This document shows positions 17,271-25,218 of a DNA stretch of 60,749 nucleotides, piece after piece. The position numbers were made by a program, and so were the translations under genes. Position 1 is the first letter of the stretch. Each line of letters begins with the position of its first letter. The notes under the pieces were generated by a model. It had not been told where the DNA came from. It was given only the letters and a program-made list of their open reading frames with translations, and made no database searches. Source of the DNA: CAYNFH01 sp964396385 (lineage in GTDB: Bacteria > Armatimonadota > Chthonomonadetes > Chthonomonadales > CAJBBX01); contig CAYNFH010000008.1 of NCBI GenBank assembly GCA_964396385.1, positions 1-60,749 on the forward strand, given 5' to 3'.

Positions 17271-18507
17271 TTCAACCAATTCCGTGCCGGTCGGGCTCGC
17301 TCCGGCCGCCGACCACCCGATCATGGTGCTCCTGATAGACGACCAGCCGATGGTAGGGGAAGCGGTCCGCCGCATGCTGGAAGCGGAGCCAGACATCGAT
17401 CTACACTACTGCGCTCTACCGCAGGACGCGCTGGAGCAGGCCAGGCAGATCCAACCCACGGTTATCCTCCAGGACCTCGTCATGCCGGGGACCGATGGGC
17501 TGGAGCTGCTCAGGCAGTTTCGCCAGGATGGGTCCACCTCCAGCACGCCGATTATTGTGCTGTCCACCAAGGAGGAGGCGTCGATCAAGGGCCAGGCGTT
17601 TGCCCTGGGCGCCAACGACTATCTGGTCAAGCTGCCGGACAAGATTGAGCTCATTGCGCGTATCCGGTACCACTCGGCGGCATACCTGAACCGGCTGCAG
17701 CGCGACGAGGCGTACCGTGCGCTCAGGGAGAGCCAGCAGCAGCTTCTGGAATCCAATACCGCTCTTGTTCGGGTCAATTCGAGTCTCGAGGCCGTGGCTG
17801 CCCGGCTCGTCACAACGAATGCTGAGCTGGAGCGGGCGCTGGCAGCACGGGACCAGGCTGCCGCAGAGGTCCTGCGTGAGAAGGCGCTCCTGGAGGAGCG
17901 GGTAGCCGAGCGCACGCGCGACCTGGAAGAGGCGCAGGTGGAGATACTGGAGCGGCTAGCCAGTCTGGCGGAGTTTCGCGACGACGCGACGGGCGAGCAC
18001 ACGAAGCGCGTTACCGAGTTGGCAACGGCACTGGCAGAAGAGCTGGGGATGGAGGAGGCGGAACTCCATCGACTTCGTATGGCCGCCGGCATCCACGACG
18101 TGGGAAAGGTTGCCGTGCCGGACGAGGTCCTGCTCAAGCCGGGGAAACTGACGCCGGATGAGTTCGAAGTAATAAAGACCCACACCACTATCGGCGCGCG
18201 CATCCTCGCCGGTGGGCGGTCGCCCATCGTGCAGCTTGCAGAGCAGATCGCCCGGTCGCATCATGAGCGCTGGGATGGCAAGGGCTATCCGGACGGTCTG
18301 GCCGGTGAAGGAATACCACTGCCCGCCCGGATCGTAGCGGTTGCCGATGTGTTCGACGCTCTCACGCACGTGCGCCCGTACAAGGTGGCCTGGAGCGTTC
18401 AGGATGCCGCGGAGGAGATCGCCCGGCAGAGCGGCACTCAGTTTGACCCGCAGGTGGTGGCGGCGTTCCTTCGCTTATATCGGATCCAGGTGCCCAAAGC
18501 CGCCTGA
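17263..18507 (+). CDS. WspR-like receiver fused to HD-GYP c-di-GMP phosphodiesterase
   Basis: The protein has 414 residues. The receiver (about 18-145) reads MVLLIDDQPMVGEAVRRML, with Asp in TVILQDLVMPGTDGL and Lys in YLVKLPDKIELIARIRYH. A stalk follows with RDEAYRALRESQQQLLESN. These stretches match the receiver and stalk of Pseudomonas WspR as I remember it. A coiled coil (about 165-235) leads to an intact HD-GYP domain: IHDVGKVAVPDEVLLKPGKL, then HHERWDGKGYPDGL and VADVFDALTHVRPYK. WspR normally carries GGDEF (cyclase); here the output should hydrolyse c-di-GMP. It is the last gene of the operon, overlaps cheB by 8 bases, and is followed by a terminator. Confidence 0.9.
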   Translation: MDDSTNSVPVGLAPAADHPIMVLLIDDQPMVGEAVRRMLEAEPDIDLHYCALPQDALEQARQIQPTVILQDLVMPGTDGLELLRQFRQDGSTSSTPIIVLSTKEEASIKGQAFALGANDYLVKLPDKIELIARIRYHSAAYLNRLQRDEAYRALRESQQQLLESNTALVRVNSSLEAVAARLVTTNAELERALAARDQAAAEVLREKALLEERVAERTRDLEEAQVEILERLASLAEFRDDATGEHTKRVTELATALAEELGMEEAELHRLRMAAGIHDVGKVAVPDEVLLKPGKLTPDEFEVIKTHTTIGARILAGGRSPIVQLAEQIARSHHERWDGKGYPDGLAGEGIPLPARIVAVADVFDALTHVRPYKVAWSVQDAAEEIARQSGTQFDPQVVAAFLRLYRIQVPKAA

Positions 18508-18604
18508 ACGAGGCGGAGAACAAGAGAGCTGGCAGCCAGGCATAAAGTACGACGTCGGCTGTCCCAACAAAGAAGTTTGAACAATCAAAGATCGTCACCA
18601 AGAG

Positions 18605-18636
18605 CGGCAGGTCACTTCAAGGCGACCTGCCGTTTC
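18605..18636 (+). terminator. Rho-independent terminator of the Wsp-like operon
   Basis: CGGCAGGTC (18605-18613) pairs with GACCTGCCG (18624-18632) around a 10-base loop, followed by TTTCTC. It lies about 100 bases after the HD-GYP gene stop and marks the operon end. Confidence 0.75.
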
Positions 18637-18695
18637 TCGGCGTGAAGCGTACAATTTCGCCTCACTCCGCAGCGGTTCAGTGAGCCACCTGCGCT

Positions 18696-19012
18696 TCACG
18701 AGCATGGTCGGTGCCGTGCAGTTTGGTGTCTACAAGGATAGTGTCTGCACAGCCAGCCTCTACTGCGACTAGCTCCCCCAACTATCTCGACGCAGATCCT
18801 CGGCAGACGATACTTACGCGCCCGAGCCTTGGCAAGCACACGCAACGCATCGGCTAGGCGACGGTCTTTGCCGATGGCGAAGCGCGCATCCTGGGGAAGA
18901 ACCCGCACACGGTAAGAGATAGTTCCAACCTCCGCGGTAGTCGCGGTTACGTAGACATGCTCTGGGCACTCGCCAAATGACCGCACCACACGTGACCGAT
19001 GAACTCCCCCAC
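18696..19012 (-). pseudogene. Third KhpA-like KH gene, frameshifted
   Basis: From a GTG at 19012 the first frame reads MGEFIGHV, matching the FIATV start of the KH copy at 8811. Two extra bases in a GTGTGGTG run then shift the frame to VVRSFGECPEHVYV, RVLPQDARFAIGKDRRLADA and RKYRLPRICVEIV. The GxxG loop has become GKDR, losing the second Gly. The C-terminus runs on into an unrelated Cys/Arg/His-rich tail. The frameshift, the lost loop Gly and the abnormal tail together suggest decay, although the open part could still be expressed from an internal start. Confidence 0.6.
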
Positions 19013-19170
19013 GTCTAACCTCCGTCGCCAGCCATACGGCACTGCGCAATGGCCGCACATATGAGCGGTTGCGCGAGCGCATTGAGGTACGCTGGAGCGT
19101 AGCAAACTGGCGCAGAGGTGCCCGAAGGAGAGGACGTCTTGCTACAAGCATACAAAGGAGATGTCTGTCG

Positions 19171-19254
19171 GTGACAAAGAGGAAGCGTCAAGTAGGCAAG
19201 CGCGCAAGGAACGAGCGAACACAATGCCGAACTCCGCTGCATGAACGCTCATGA
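19171..19254 (+). CDS. Possible 27-residue basic peptide
   Basis: GTG 19171 begins MTKRKRQVGKRARNERTQC and ends LHERS. AAAGGAG lies 10 bases upstream, which is slightly long. The peptide is strongly basic and its end overlaps the next small frame. It could be a leader peptide or chance. Confidence is low. Confidence 0.2.
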   Translation: MTKRKRQVGKRARNERTQCRTPLHERS

Positions 19255-19444
19255 TTCACCCCAGGTCCGCCGCAAATGCGGTCTCCAGCGTACGGATATT
19301 CGGACCCGACGCGCGACTGAGCGCCTGCGCCAGGCGCTCAGAAGTGGCGGCGAAGCCGCCTACCGAGAGGAGTGGTATCGCATCTTCGGCAGATACCCGG
19401 CGGACGAGAGCGGTGCGGCCTCCGGCCCCGTTGCTGATGCCTGA
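19241..19444 (+). CDS. Small hypothetical protein
   Basis: This 67-residue frame contains a plausible helical core, TERLRQALRSGGEAAYREEW followed by YRIFGRYPADE. There is no clear ribosome binding site at ATG 19241; translation could be coupled to the short frame overlapping its start. No family is recognised. It lies just upstream of the RHH-like gene and may belong to the same element. Confidence 0.35.
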   Translation: MNAHDSPQVRRKCGLQRTDIRTRRATERLRQALRSGGEAAYREEWYRIFGRYPADESGAASGPVADA

Positions 19445-19537
19445 CGAGTTGCACGTTGTCCGGGAGCCATACTTCAGAAACCTGCGTCTCCGCTAGACGC
19501 TATCTTACCGGTACCTCGCGGGAAACTGTATTCACAA

Positions 19538-19570
19538 ACGCAATACACAGCAATAGTATAGCAATAGAAC
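19538..19570 (+). promoter_or_regulatory. Three tandem 11-bp repeats upstream of the RHH-like gene
   Basis: ACGCAATACAC, AGCAATAGTAT and AGCAATAGAAC follow each other without gaps (19538-19548, 19549-19559, 19560-19570). They share the core GCAATA at one helical turn spacing. The region is AT-rich against a GC-rich background and ends 18 bases before the start of a protein with a ribbon-helix-helix-like N-terminus. RHH repressors commonly bind tandem short repeats over their own promoter, so this is a candidate autoregulatory operator or iteron set. Confidence 0.5.
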
Positions 19571-19588
19571 ATATACGTAACACTCCAT

Positions 19589-20140
19589 ATGGCCTCCGCC
19601 GTTCCTTCTTCCGCTTCCCCTAGCCAGCAACAGCCTAACCCAGCAGAGCGCATCATAGACGCAGAGCGCCAGATGGTCAGCATCCGGCTGACCAAGGAGG
19701 CGCGATGCGCTCTCAAGTTCCTCGCGGACGGGCTGGGCATCAGCCAGGCCGCCGTCGTCGAGCTGGCTATTCGTGACTTCAACCGCGATTACGCCGATGA
19801 GGCAGCGGTGGGGTCGGGCGGCGGCCGAACCTTCAAGAAACTGCGCGTTGAAACCCTAGGCCCCCGCCGCTTCGACCTCGGTACGGTGTACCTGAGCAAC
19901 CGGGCGAAGCGGGCGCTTGAAGAGGCTAAGGTGACCCTCAACGCGTTGCTGGCGCGCTACGTCGCTGGCGATCGGGGCGACCAAGGGAAAGCGGACAAGC
20001 ATATGAATGACCGGAGGCTCAAGGAGGGTGACGAGCTCGACGGCTACTATCTGCTGCCAACCAGGCGGCTAATAATGATCCAAACGGATCCCGAGCGTGT
20101 GCAGACGAGCGTTGAAACCTACGAGGAATTGTACGGCTAA
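19589..20140 (+). CDS. Ribbon-helix-helix-like DNA-binding protein
   Basis: The protein has 183 residues. After a Ser/Pro/Gln-rich N-terminus of about 25 residues comes MVSIRLTKEARCALKFLADG then LGISQAAVVELAIRDF: a strand followed by two helices, as in the RHH fold. The middle (TFKKLRVETLGPRRFDLGTV) and a second helical stretch (NRAKRALEEAKVTLNALLAR) are unassigned. The C-terminus DGYYLLPTRRLIMIQTDPER is beta-rich. No ribosome binding site is evident before ATG 19589. It is probably a plasmid- or element-type regulator, possibly acting on the 11-bp repeats upstream. Confidence 0.5.
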   Translation: MASAVPSSASPSQQQPNPAERIIDAERQMVSIRLTKEARCALKFLADGLGISQAAVVELAIRDFNRDYADEAAVGSGGGRTFKKLRVETLGPRRFDLGTVYLSNRAKRALEEAKVTLNALLARYVAGDRGDQGKADKHMNDRRLKEGDELDGYYLLPTRRLIMIQTDPERVQTSVETYEELYG

Positions 20141-20206
20141 ACAGAAGGCTGGTAAGCGATGTTGAGGATAGGAATTACTCCTTCACCGGTACCCTCTGCT
20201 TGCTCC

Positions 20207-20240
20207 AAGAAAGAGCCCGCATGCAAAAGCGCGTGCGGGC
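20207..20240 (-). terminator. Rho-independent terminator after the ParB-like gene
   Basis: On the minus strand GCCCGCACGC and GCATGCGGGC pair around GCTTTT, followed by TCTTTCTT. It lies just past the stop of the ParB-like gene at 20247. It may also stop plus-strand transcription from the RHH-like gene. Confidence 0.75.
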
Positions 20241-20246
20241 AGATAG

Positions 20247-20702
20247 TTACGCCGGAGACACCTGGCGGTCTGCCGGCTCAACCCAATTGAGCGGGTGGCC
20301 GGGCGGGAGCTCCAGGCAGCGGATGGTATCTGCCTCCTCCTGGGTGAGGAAGAAGGCAGGAAGGAAAGCTACGCCGAGCCGGGCCGCCTTCCACAAGCGA
20401 TGATAACCGTCTATCAGCAGGACACTGCCTAGGAAGGGGATGAAGAGGAGCGGCTGGGTGAGGTCGGTCGAGAGCGCGTACGAGCGGTCGATCCCGTTGT
20501 AGTGTGTCTCAATCGCCTCTGTCGTGACCTGGTGCTCTTCCAGGCTGAACAGCTGGACGGATCTGCCGTCGCCGGCAATCTCCAGCCCACGGGTCACGTC
20601 CCACACCCGAAGTGTCCCGTCTTCGGCCACGTGCTGATAGGAGCGGTGCCAGAGGGGCGGCAGCTCCACGAGCGTGCCATCGGTCAGGAGCAGGACAGGC
20701 AT
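20247..20702 (-). CDS. ParB/Srx-fold-like protein of accessory type
   Basis: The protein has 151 residues. The diagnostic stretch is FLGSVLLIDGYHRLWKAARL followed by GVAFLPAFFLTQEEAD: the DG.HR motif, a helix and a strand as in the ParB/sulfiredoxin nucleotide-binding fold. The N-terminal half (VLLLTDGTLVELPPLWHRSY, LRVWDVTRGLEIAGDGRSVQ) is unassigned. There is no helix-turn-helix, so this is not a full partition protein. ATG 20702 lies inside the 3' end of the radC-like gene (19-base overlap), showing translational coupling. Confidence 0.5.
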   Translation of the reverse strand: MPVLLLTDGTLVELPPLWHRSYQHVAEDGTLRVWDVTRGLEIAGDGRSVQLFSLEEHQVTTEAIETHYNGIDRSYALSTDLTQPLLFIPFLGSVLLIDGYHRLWKAARLGVAFLPAFFLTQEEADTIRCLELPPGHPLNWVEPADRQVSPA

Positions 20703-21325
20703 CCGTATTGCTCCTTTCTGCGGGTGGTAACGACGACCGGCCAGAGGTCCGGCTGCTCCTCACGAACGGAAGTGAATCGGCCCTCCTCACCGAGCACCAG
20801 GTGGTCCAACACGTCAATCCCCAACAGCTCCCCCGCGCCAATGAGCCGAATGGTCACCTGGCGGTCTTCAGGGCTCGGCTCCGGGTCACCGGAGGGATGG
20901 TTGTGCCCCACGATAAGCCCGGCGCAGTTCGAGAGGATCGCCGCCTTGAACACTTCCCGCGGATGCACCATGGCGGCGTCCAGGCAGCCGATGGATACGG
21001 TGTGGATCCCGAGCAGCCGGTTCTTGCTGGAAAGCGCCAGGACCGCGAAGGTCTCCCGGTCGCGGTCGGCAAGGTAGCTTGCCAGTACCGCCGCGGCGTC
21101 CTTTGGGGTCTGGATGATTCGCTCTGGCACCTGGTGGCAACCCTCCTTGACGAGAGCAACGCGTAGAACCGGAGCGTAGAGAGGAGGTCCGGGCTTCGGA
21201 GGCGGCGGAGTACCATTTAGGCGCCGGACCACCTCTTCCGCGCCACACTTGTAGGCAGCCAGGCAGACGAGCGTGCCATCGGGGTCGAGCACCGCAAAGT
21301 GCCGGCCCCGCTTCTCAATGTCCAT
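20684..21325 (-). CDS. RadC/JAB-domain (MPN+) protein
   Basis: The protein has 213 residues. The C-terminal JAB domain (about 85-195) carries the metal motif GLIVGHNHPSGDPEPSPEDR, with strand LALSSKNRLLGIHTVSIGCL before it and GELLGIDVLDHLVLGEEGRF after it. These are the RadC-family signatures. The N-terminal 80 residues (FAVLDPDGTLVCLAAYKCGA) replace the usual helix-hairpin-helix part. Such proteins are typical passengers of plasmids, phages and integrated elements, and their exact activity is unsettled. ATG 21325 has AGGAG 9 bases upstream. Confidence 0.8.
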   Translation of the reverse strand: MDIEKRGRHFAVLDPDGTLVCLAAYKCGAEEVVRRLNGTPPPPKPGPPLYAPVLRVALVKEGCHQVPERIIQTPKDAAAVLASYLADRDRETFAVLALSSKNRLLGIHTVSIGCLDAAMVHPREVFKAAILSNCAGLIVGHNHPSGDPEPSPEDRQVTIRLIGAGELLGIDVLDHLVLGEEGRFTSVREEQPDLWPVVVTTRRKEQYGCLSCS

Positions 21326-21347
21326 AAGTGAATCTCCTGTGGCAAAG

Positions 21348-21374
21348 GAAAGGGGCAGGCGCTACGCCTGCCCC
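21348..21374 (-). terminator. Rho-independent terminator between DUF932 and radC-like genes
   Basis: GGGGCAGGC and GCCTGCCCC (21352-21360 and 21366-21374) pair around a 5-base loop and are followed on the minus strand by TTTCCTTT. It would end or attenuate transcription from the DUF932 gene before the radC-like gene. Confidence 0.75.
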
Positions 21375-21402
21375 GGAAGAGTTGCTTTGAGCCGATGGGA
21401 AC

Positions 21403-22542
21403 CTAGGCGGCGCGCGCCAGTTCCTTGAGCTCGCCAGCGGGAAGGCAGAGGAGCCGACCGCCGATGGCCTCCAGCTCCGTCGCCCTGTCGTAATTGGCGA
21501 CGGTGGCAGCCGTGGCGGTGACGGCGTTGGAGAGGCCCCAGGCGGAGAGGTCGGCCCCCTCGATGAGGTTCCTGAGCACGTCCTCCTTCTCGTCCTGGGA
21601 GAGAGCGAATTTGCGGGCGGTGGTCTCCACCACCTTCTCGATCCCGCCCTCCAGCTTGAGGCTGGTCGCGTCCTGCATCTTCGCCACGCTCTCCATGAAC
21701 TTGTGCTCATCGAGCGCGGCGGTGACGTGGTCGCGGACTTTGAGCAGCCGGGCCTTGGCGTCGGCGGCGCGGGTGTCGCTCTGGTAGACCGCGCCGTTGT
21801 CGTCGGCTTCCAGGACCTTGCCCACGTGGCGCTGCCGGTAGGCAGTCTCCATCACCCAGAGGTTGGTGCACATCAGCTTGTACACCACCTGCTGGACCGA
21901 GAGGCTGCCCAGGCCCACTTCGGAGTTGGTGAGGATGAAGCCGGCCTGGACTACCTGCGGCTCCTTGAGGTAGCCGTGGGCGTCCCGGATGTTCTCCGGC
22001 CGAACTACGGCCTCAAGCTTAGGGCTTACCACCTTCAGATAGAGCTTCTTCTCGGTCACCTCGCAGGAGAGGACGTTGTCGGGGCTGAGCCCCTGCTCCT
22101 CGATCACGCGAGCGGCGACCCGGAACACGTCGTAGTTATCCAGGTCCGGGTTGTAGGTGTCGGAGAGGAAGGCGCGGCAGGCGCCGTCCAGCGTCCTCAC
22201 CAGGCGGCCGTCCTGCCCCTTGGCGATCATCAGTTCGTTCACCAGCACGTCGAAGAGTGGGTGGTCCTCCTTGTAAGGATCGTAGTCTTCCCGGAGGACC
22301 GGGACGCGCAGTGACTCGGTCGCGCCGCGCAGCCGGTCGTAGAAGAGCTTGGGGATGCCGGCGTACTCGGCTAGCTGTCCGTGGGCAACGTCGTTCAGGG
22401 TGTAGGGCTCGTTGACAAGGAGATTGGAGTGGCCGTTGCTGGCGACCCGGATCTGATTCGCCGGGGCGAGCAGATCCTTCTTGGCATTGGCCTGGCGGCA
22501 GAGCTCCTGGGAGAGCTCGGGGATCGTGCGTCCTTGCTTCAT
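21403..22542 (-). CDS. DUF932 domain protein
   Basis: The protein has 379 residues, in the range of plasmid and phage DUF932 proteins (function unknown, sometimes called LGT/YubP-like). Recognisable stretches include LNDVAHGQLAEYAGIPKLFY, RTLDGACRAFLSDTYNPDLD then NYDVF, and VQAGFILTNSEVGLGSLSVQ. ATG 22542 has GGAGGAG 8 bases upstream and overlaps the end of the zinc-ribbon gene (ATGA type). The family is a strong marker of mobile DNA. Confidence 0.8.
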   Translation of the reverse strand: MKQGRTIPELSQELCRQANAKKDLLAPANQIRVASNGHSNLLVNEPYTLNDVAHGQLAEYAGIPKLFYDRLRGATESLRVPVLREDYDPYKEDHPLFDVLVNELMIAKGQDGRLVRTLDGACRAFLSDTYNPDLDNYDVFRVAARVIEEQGLSPDNVLSCEVTEKKLYLKVVSPKLEAVVRPENIRDAHGYLKEPQVVQAGFILTNSEVGLGSLSVQQVVYKLMCTNLWVMETAYRQRHVGKVLEADDNGAVYQSDTRAADAKARLLKVRDHVTAALDEHKFMESVAKMQDATSLKLEGGIEKVVETTARKFALSQDEKEDVLRNLIEGADLSAWGLSNAVTATAATVANYDRATELEAIGGRLLCLPAGELKELARAA

Positions 22543-22748
22543 GCGATCAGCTCCTCCGGTGGGATGATGGGAATAACCGTGGTGTCCGGTTCCTGTGCCG
22601 CGCCATTGTAGGCGTTGCCGCCGCAGAGCGTGCAGGCAAAGGAGCGAGCGAGCGGCGCCCGGCAGAAGGGGCAGAGCTTGGGTGGATCCGGCTCGTCAGG
22701 GTCCGGCGACCCGCAGCGACCAGGCGGCTCTTTAGGGGGAGCGTTCAT
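22539..22748 (-). CDS. Small double-CxxC zinc-ribbon protein
   Basis: The protein has 69 residues. A Pro/Asp-rich N-terminus is followed by LCPFCRAPLARSFACTLCGG, two CxxC knuckles 12 residues apart forming a zinc ribbon. A hydrophobic/acidic end, VIPIIPPEELIA, follows. ATG 22748 has AAAGGAG 11 bases upstream. It overlaps the DUF932 start, so the two are translated together. Confidence 0.65.
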   Translation of the reverse strand: MNAPPKEPPGRCGSPDPDEPDPPKLCPFCRAPLARSFACTLCGGNAYNGAAQEPDTTVIPIIPPEELIA

Positions 22749-22899
22749 AGCTGGTTTGTACTCCTTTCAGAAGATTGGGAAGGTACAGAGGAGGCATGTG
22801 CCTCCAAGCCACGGTAGCGGAGGGGAGAGCCAGGCGGCAAAGGGGGTTGCGCAGGCGAGACGCAGCATGCACGGAGACCCTGTCAACCGTGGGGACAAA

Positions 22900-22931
22900 C
22901 AAAGGCCCGCGCTGATACTACTAGCGCGGGC
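22900..22931 (-). terminator. Rho-independent terminator after the gene at 22940
   Basis: On the minus strand GCCCGCGCT and AGCGCGGGC pair around a 9-base loop, followed by CTTTGTTTG. It lies 9 bases past the stop of the upstream minus-strand gene and isolates the zinc-ribbon/DUF932 pair from it. Confidence 0.75.
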
Positions 22932-22939
22932 AGGATCGG

Positions 22940-23653
22940 TCACTTCTCAGTCTTGGCTTTGGCGGGCTTCGGAGACCGTGAGCTGCGGCTTCGGCGTCTG
23001 GGCCGCGGAGCGTCGCTCTCGCCCTTGGTGTCCGCTTGTGGCTGGGCGGTGATGCAGGGCCGCTCCGCGAGGTAGGCCGGATCGATCCAGCGGCGCAGCC
23101 ACCGGCAGCAGATGCCGATGACGAGCGCCTGGCCCGGACCAAGCCGTACGGACGAAAACCGGCCGGCCTTGAGCTGCTCTACGGGATCTGCTGGCTGCGT
23201 GCATGCCGCTCCGATGCGCATGAGCTGCTCGCCGGAGGAGCGCAAGCAGACGGCGTAGTGGCCGGCGAGCCGGGCGGTCTCCCTGGCGGTCATCGGTGCG
23301 CGGCGAGGGTCAGGGGGCGTCGTGCAGGCCGGAGCGCTGGCCCGGCGCATGCGCTGCTGTTCAGTCTGCTGCGCCTGGTTGAAGGCAACTGCCGCGAGTT
23401 CCTGAGCCTTCGCTTCGACTTCCGCAAAGCCTCCCCCGATCTCATCGTGGTGCCAGAGCTGCTGCGTGTCCAGCAGCTGGTATCGGAAGCGGTGGGAGCG
23501 GGCCTGGTAGCGGTCGTAGCGGACTTTGCACCGGCTCCCGTCCGGCAGGACTACCTCACACTCATGCGTACGAATGGGCCGCCCCGGCTGACGACCGCCG
23601 ATGGCGGCCCATTCCTTCGGGCTCAGCGTTATTCCGACAACGTGGCCCGGCAT
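22940..23653 (-). CDS. Hypothetical protein of accessory region
   Basis: The protein has 237 residues, starting MPGHVVGITLSPKEWAAIGG; the GGGGG-rich stretch before ATG 23653 serves as ribosome binding site. The N-terminal third has a CEVVLPDGSRCKVRYDRYQA strand region. The middle is helical and Gln/Ala-rich (EAKAQELAAVAFNQAQQTEQ). The C-terminus is a long basic Ser/Lys/Arg tail (RPRRRSRSSRSPKPAKAKTE) that may bind nucleic acid. No family is recognised. It begins 4 bases after the stop of the gene at 23658, so the two form an operon. Confidence 0.5.
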   Translation of the reverse strand: MPGHVVGITLSPKEWAAIGGRQPGRPIRTHECEVVLPDGSRCKVRYDRYQARSHRFRYQLLDTQQLWHHDEIGGGFAEVEAKAQELAAVAFNQAQQTEQQRMRRASAPACTTPPDPRRAPMTARETARLAGHYAVCLRSSGEQLMRIGAACTQPADPVEQLKAGRFSSVRLGPGQALVIGICCRWLRRWIDPAYLAERPCITAQPQADTKGESDAPRPRRRSRSSRSPKPAKAKTEK

Positions 23654-23657
23654 CGGG

Positions 23658-24200
23658 CTATCCCCCTTCCCCGGTACTATCGTCCACCTTGCGCCGGTAG
23701 CGTTGTAGCGCGTGATCCCACACGAGGAAGTCGGCCGAGCCTTCGAAGGGGCGCAGGTCCCGGGGCAGACCAACAAGGGCCCGCCGCACCTCGAAGCCCT
23801 GCTCCTTAAGCCAGCGGTACACGATGTACCAGGCATCGTCGTGGGCCTGCTGGCGGTGCACGGCCTTGTCTCCGAACGGCCGGCCATAGAGCATCGTCAT
23901 GCTGGCCGCCCGGAAGCGCCAGTAATGAACGCAGCCACTATAATCCGGCTGCGCCACCATAAGGCAGAGGTCGTGCGCTTCCGGGATGCCGGAGCCGGCG
24001 TCCACGCCGGTTATGAAGCGGGTGGCGTAGATGGGGCGGGCGCGGTCGGCGACCTCGGCCCACTCCTCCAGCCGGACATAGCCAACGTAGAGGCCCGGTG
24101 GTGGGGGTGCCGCTAAGGTCTCGTTTTGCACGGGGATTTGAAGGGTCTGTATCGTCTCCGCGCTCTCCTGTCCGGTCCTGCTGCCGCTGTCAGGCTGCAT
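23658..24200 (-). CDS. Hypothetical protein of accessory region
   Basis: The protein has 180 residues from ATG 24200, with GGAGAAGAGA 2-12 bases upstream. The body reads GLYVGYVRLEEWAEVADRAR, FITGVDAGSGIPEAHDLCLM and DDAWYIVYRWLKEQGFEVRR, a mixed alpha/beta soluble protein. Rather regular aromatic residues recur and there are no catalytic motifs I can name. It is the first gene of a two-gene unit with 22940, divergent from the MT-A70 gene. Confidence 0.5.
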   Translation of the reverse strand: MQPDSGSRTGQESAETIQTLQIPVQNETLAAPPPPGLYVGYVRLEEWAEVADRARPIYATRFITGVDAGSGIPEAHDLCLMVAQPDYSGCVHYWRFRAASMTMLYGRPFGDKAVHRQQAHDDAWYIVYRWLKEQGFEVRRALVGLPRDLRPFEGSADFLVWDHALQRYRRKVDDSTGEGG

Positions 24201-24408
24201 GGTCTCTTCTCCTTTGCCAAAGTACGTGGATGTAGCGGCCAGATGGGCCGCTTTCAGCTCCAGGCTAGGAAGAAAGAGAAGGGGTGGCAACCACTGGTGC
24301 GTGTAGGCTTCGGACGCATCTGGAGCAGGACGGCTTTCCGCTTGCGCAACCTACCTTGTGCTATGTCGCGGGGCGGCTCACGCTGGAGACCATACAAGCT
24401 GTCCCAGC

Positions 24409-25020
24409 ATGTCCACCCCTCCTCGGCCACAGGCCAGAACCTACTCCGTGATCTATGCCGACCCTCCCTGGCGCTTCAGCAACTGGAGCCCGCACCGGGT
24501 TTGGTGTGCGCAGGAACCACGAGGCCACCGCGTCCGCGGATTGGCGCCGTACCCCTGTTTGACCACCTCCGAGATCGCCGCCCTCCCGGTGGCGGACCTC
24601 GCCGCCAAGGACTGCCTGCTCTTCTTATGGGCGGTCTATCCCATGCTGCCGGACGCGCTTGAGGTGATGAGAGCATGGGGATTCGCGTTCAAGACCTGCG
24701 CTTTCACGCGGGTGAAGTTACGGCGAAGCGGCACCGGGTTTCACCTGGGGATGGGGTTTTGGACCAGGGCAAACCCGGAGATCTGCTTGCTCGGCGTACG
24801 CGGGCATCCAAAGAGGGTGAGTCGGGCCGTGCCGAACCTGGTAATCTCGCCGCTGCGAGAACACTCCCGCAAGCCTGACGAGGTCCGGGAGCGGATCGTG
24901 GAGCTGTGTGGCGACCTGCCGCGGGTGGAGCTGTTTGCCCGGCAGAGGTTTCCGGGATGGCATGCGTGGGGCAACGATGTCATATGCGACGGGCTACCCC
25001 GCAGCGTAATGCGCATGTAG
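24409..25020 (+). CDS. MT-A70 family adenine-N6 methyltransferase
   Basis: The protein has 203 residues. The catalytic motif is DPPW in YSVIYADPPWRFSNWSPHRV. Then come the family helix and strand LTTSEIAALPVADLAAKDCL, LFLWAVYPMLPDALEVMRAW and the SAM-binding end DEVRERIVELCGDLPRVELF followed by ARQRFPGWHAWGND. It methylates adenine in DNA or RNA; phage- and plasmid-borne relatives are common and usually lack a restriction partner, as here. ATG 24409 is chosen for the family N-terminus; the frame opens at 24358 and the ribosome binding site is weak. Confidence 0.85.
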   Translation: MSTPPRPQARTYSVIYADPPWRFSNWSPHRVWCAQEPRGHRVRGLAPYPCLTTSEIAALPVADLAAKDCLLFLWAVYPMLPDALEVMRAWGFAFKTCAFTRVKLRRSGTGFHLGMGFWTRANPEICLLGVRGHPKRVSRAVPNLVISPLREHSRKPDEVRERIVELCGDLPRVELFARQRFPGWHAWGNDVICDGLPRSVMRM

Positions 25021-25218
25021 CCCAAGCCGCGGATCGCTGAGATGCGATTGACACTGAATTCGGAAGAAGACTGACTTTCACGCGCTTGATACCCAGTGTG
25101 AGCGCCTCCCGAATCATGGCCGTCAACTAGCCGTCGCTTGCCGAGAACCGCCCCAAGCATGGCGCATGCCGAGGCGGCCGGGGTGCTGCATTGGCATGTT
25201 GCGTCAGTCTGGCGCTCT

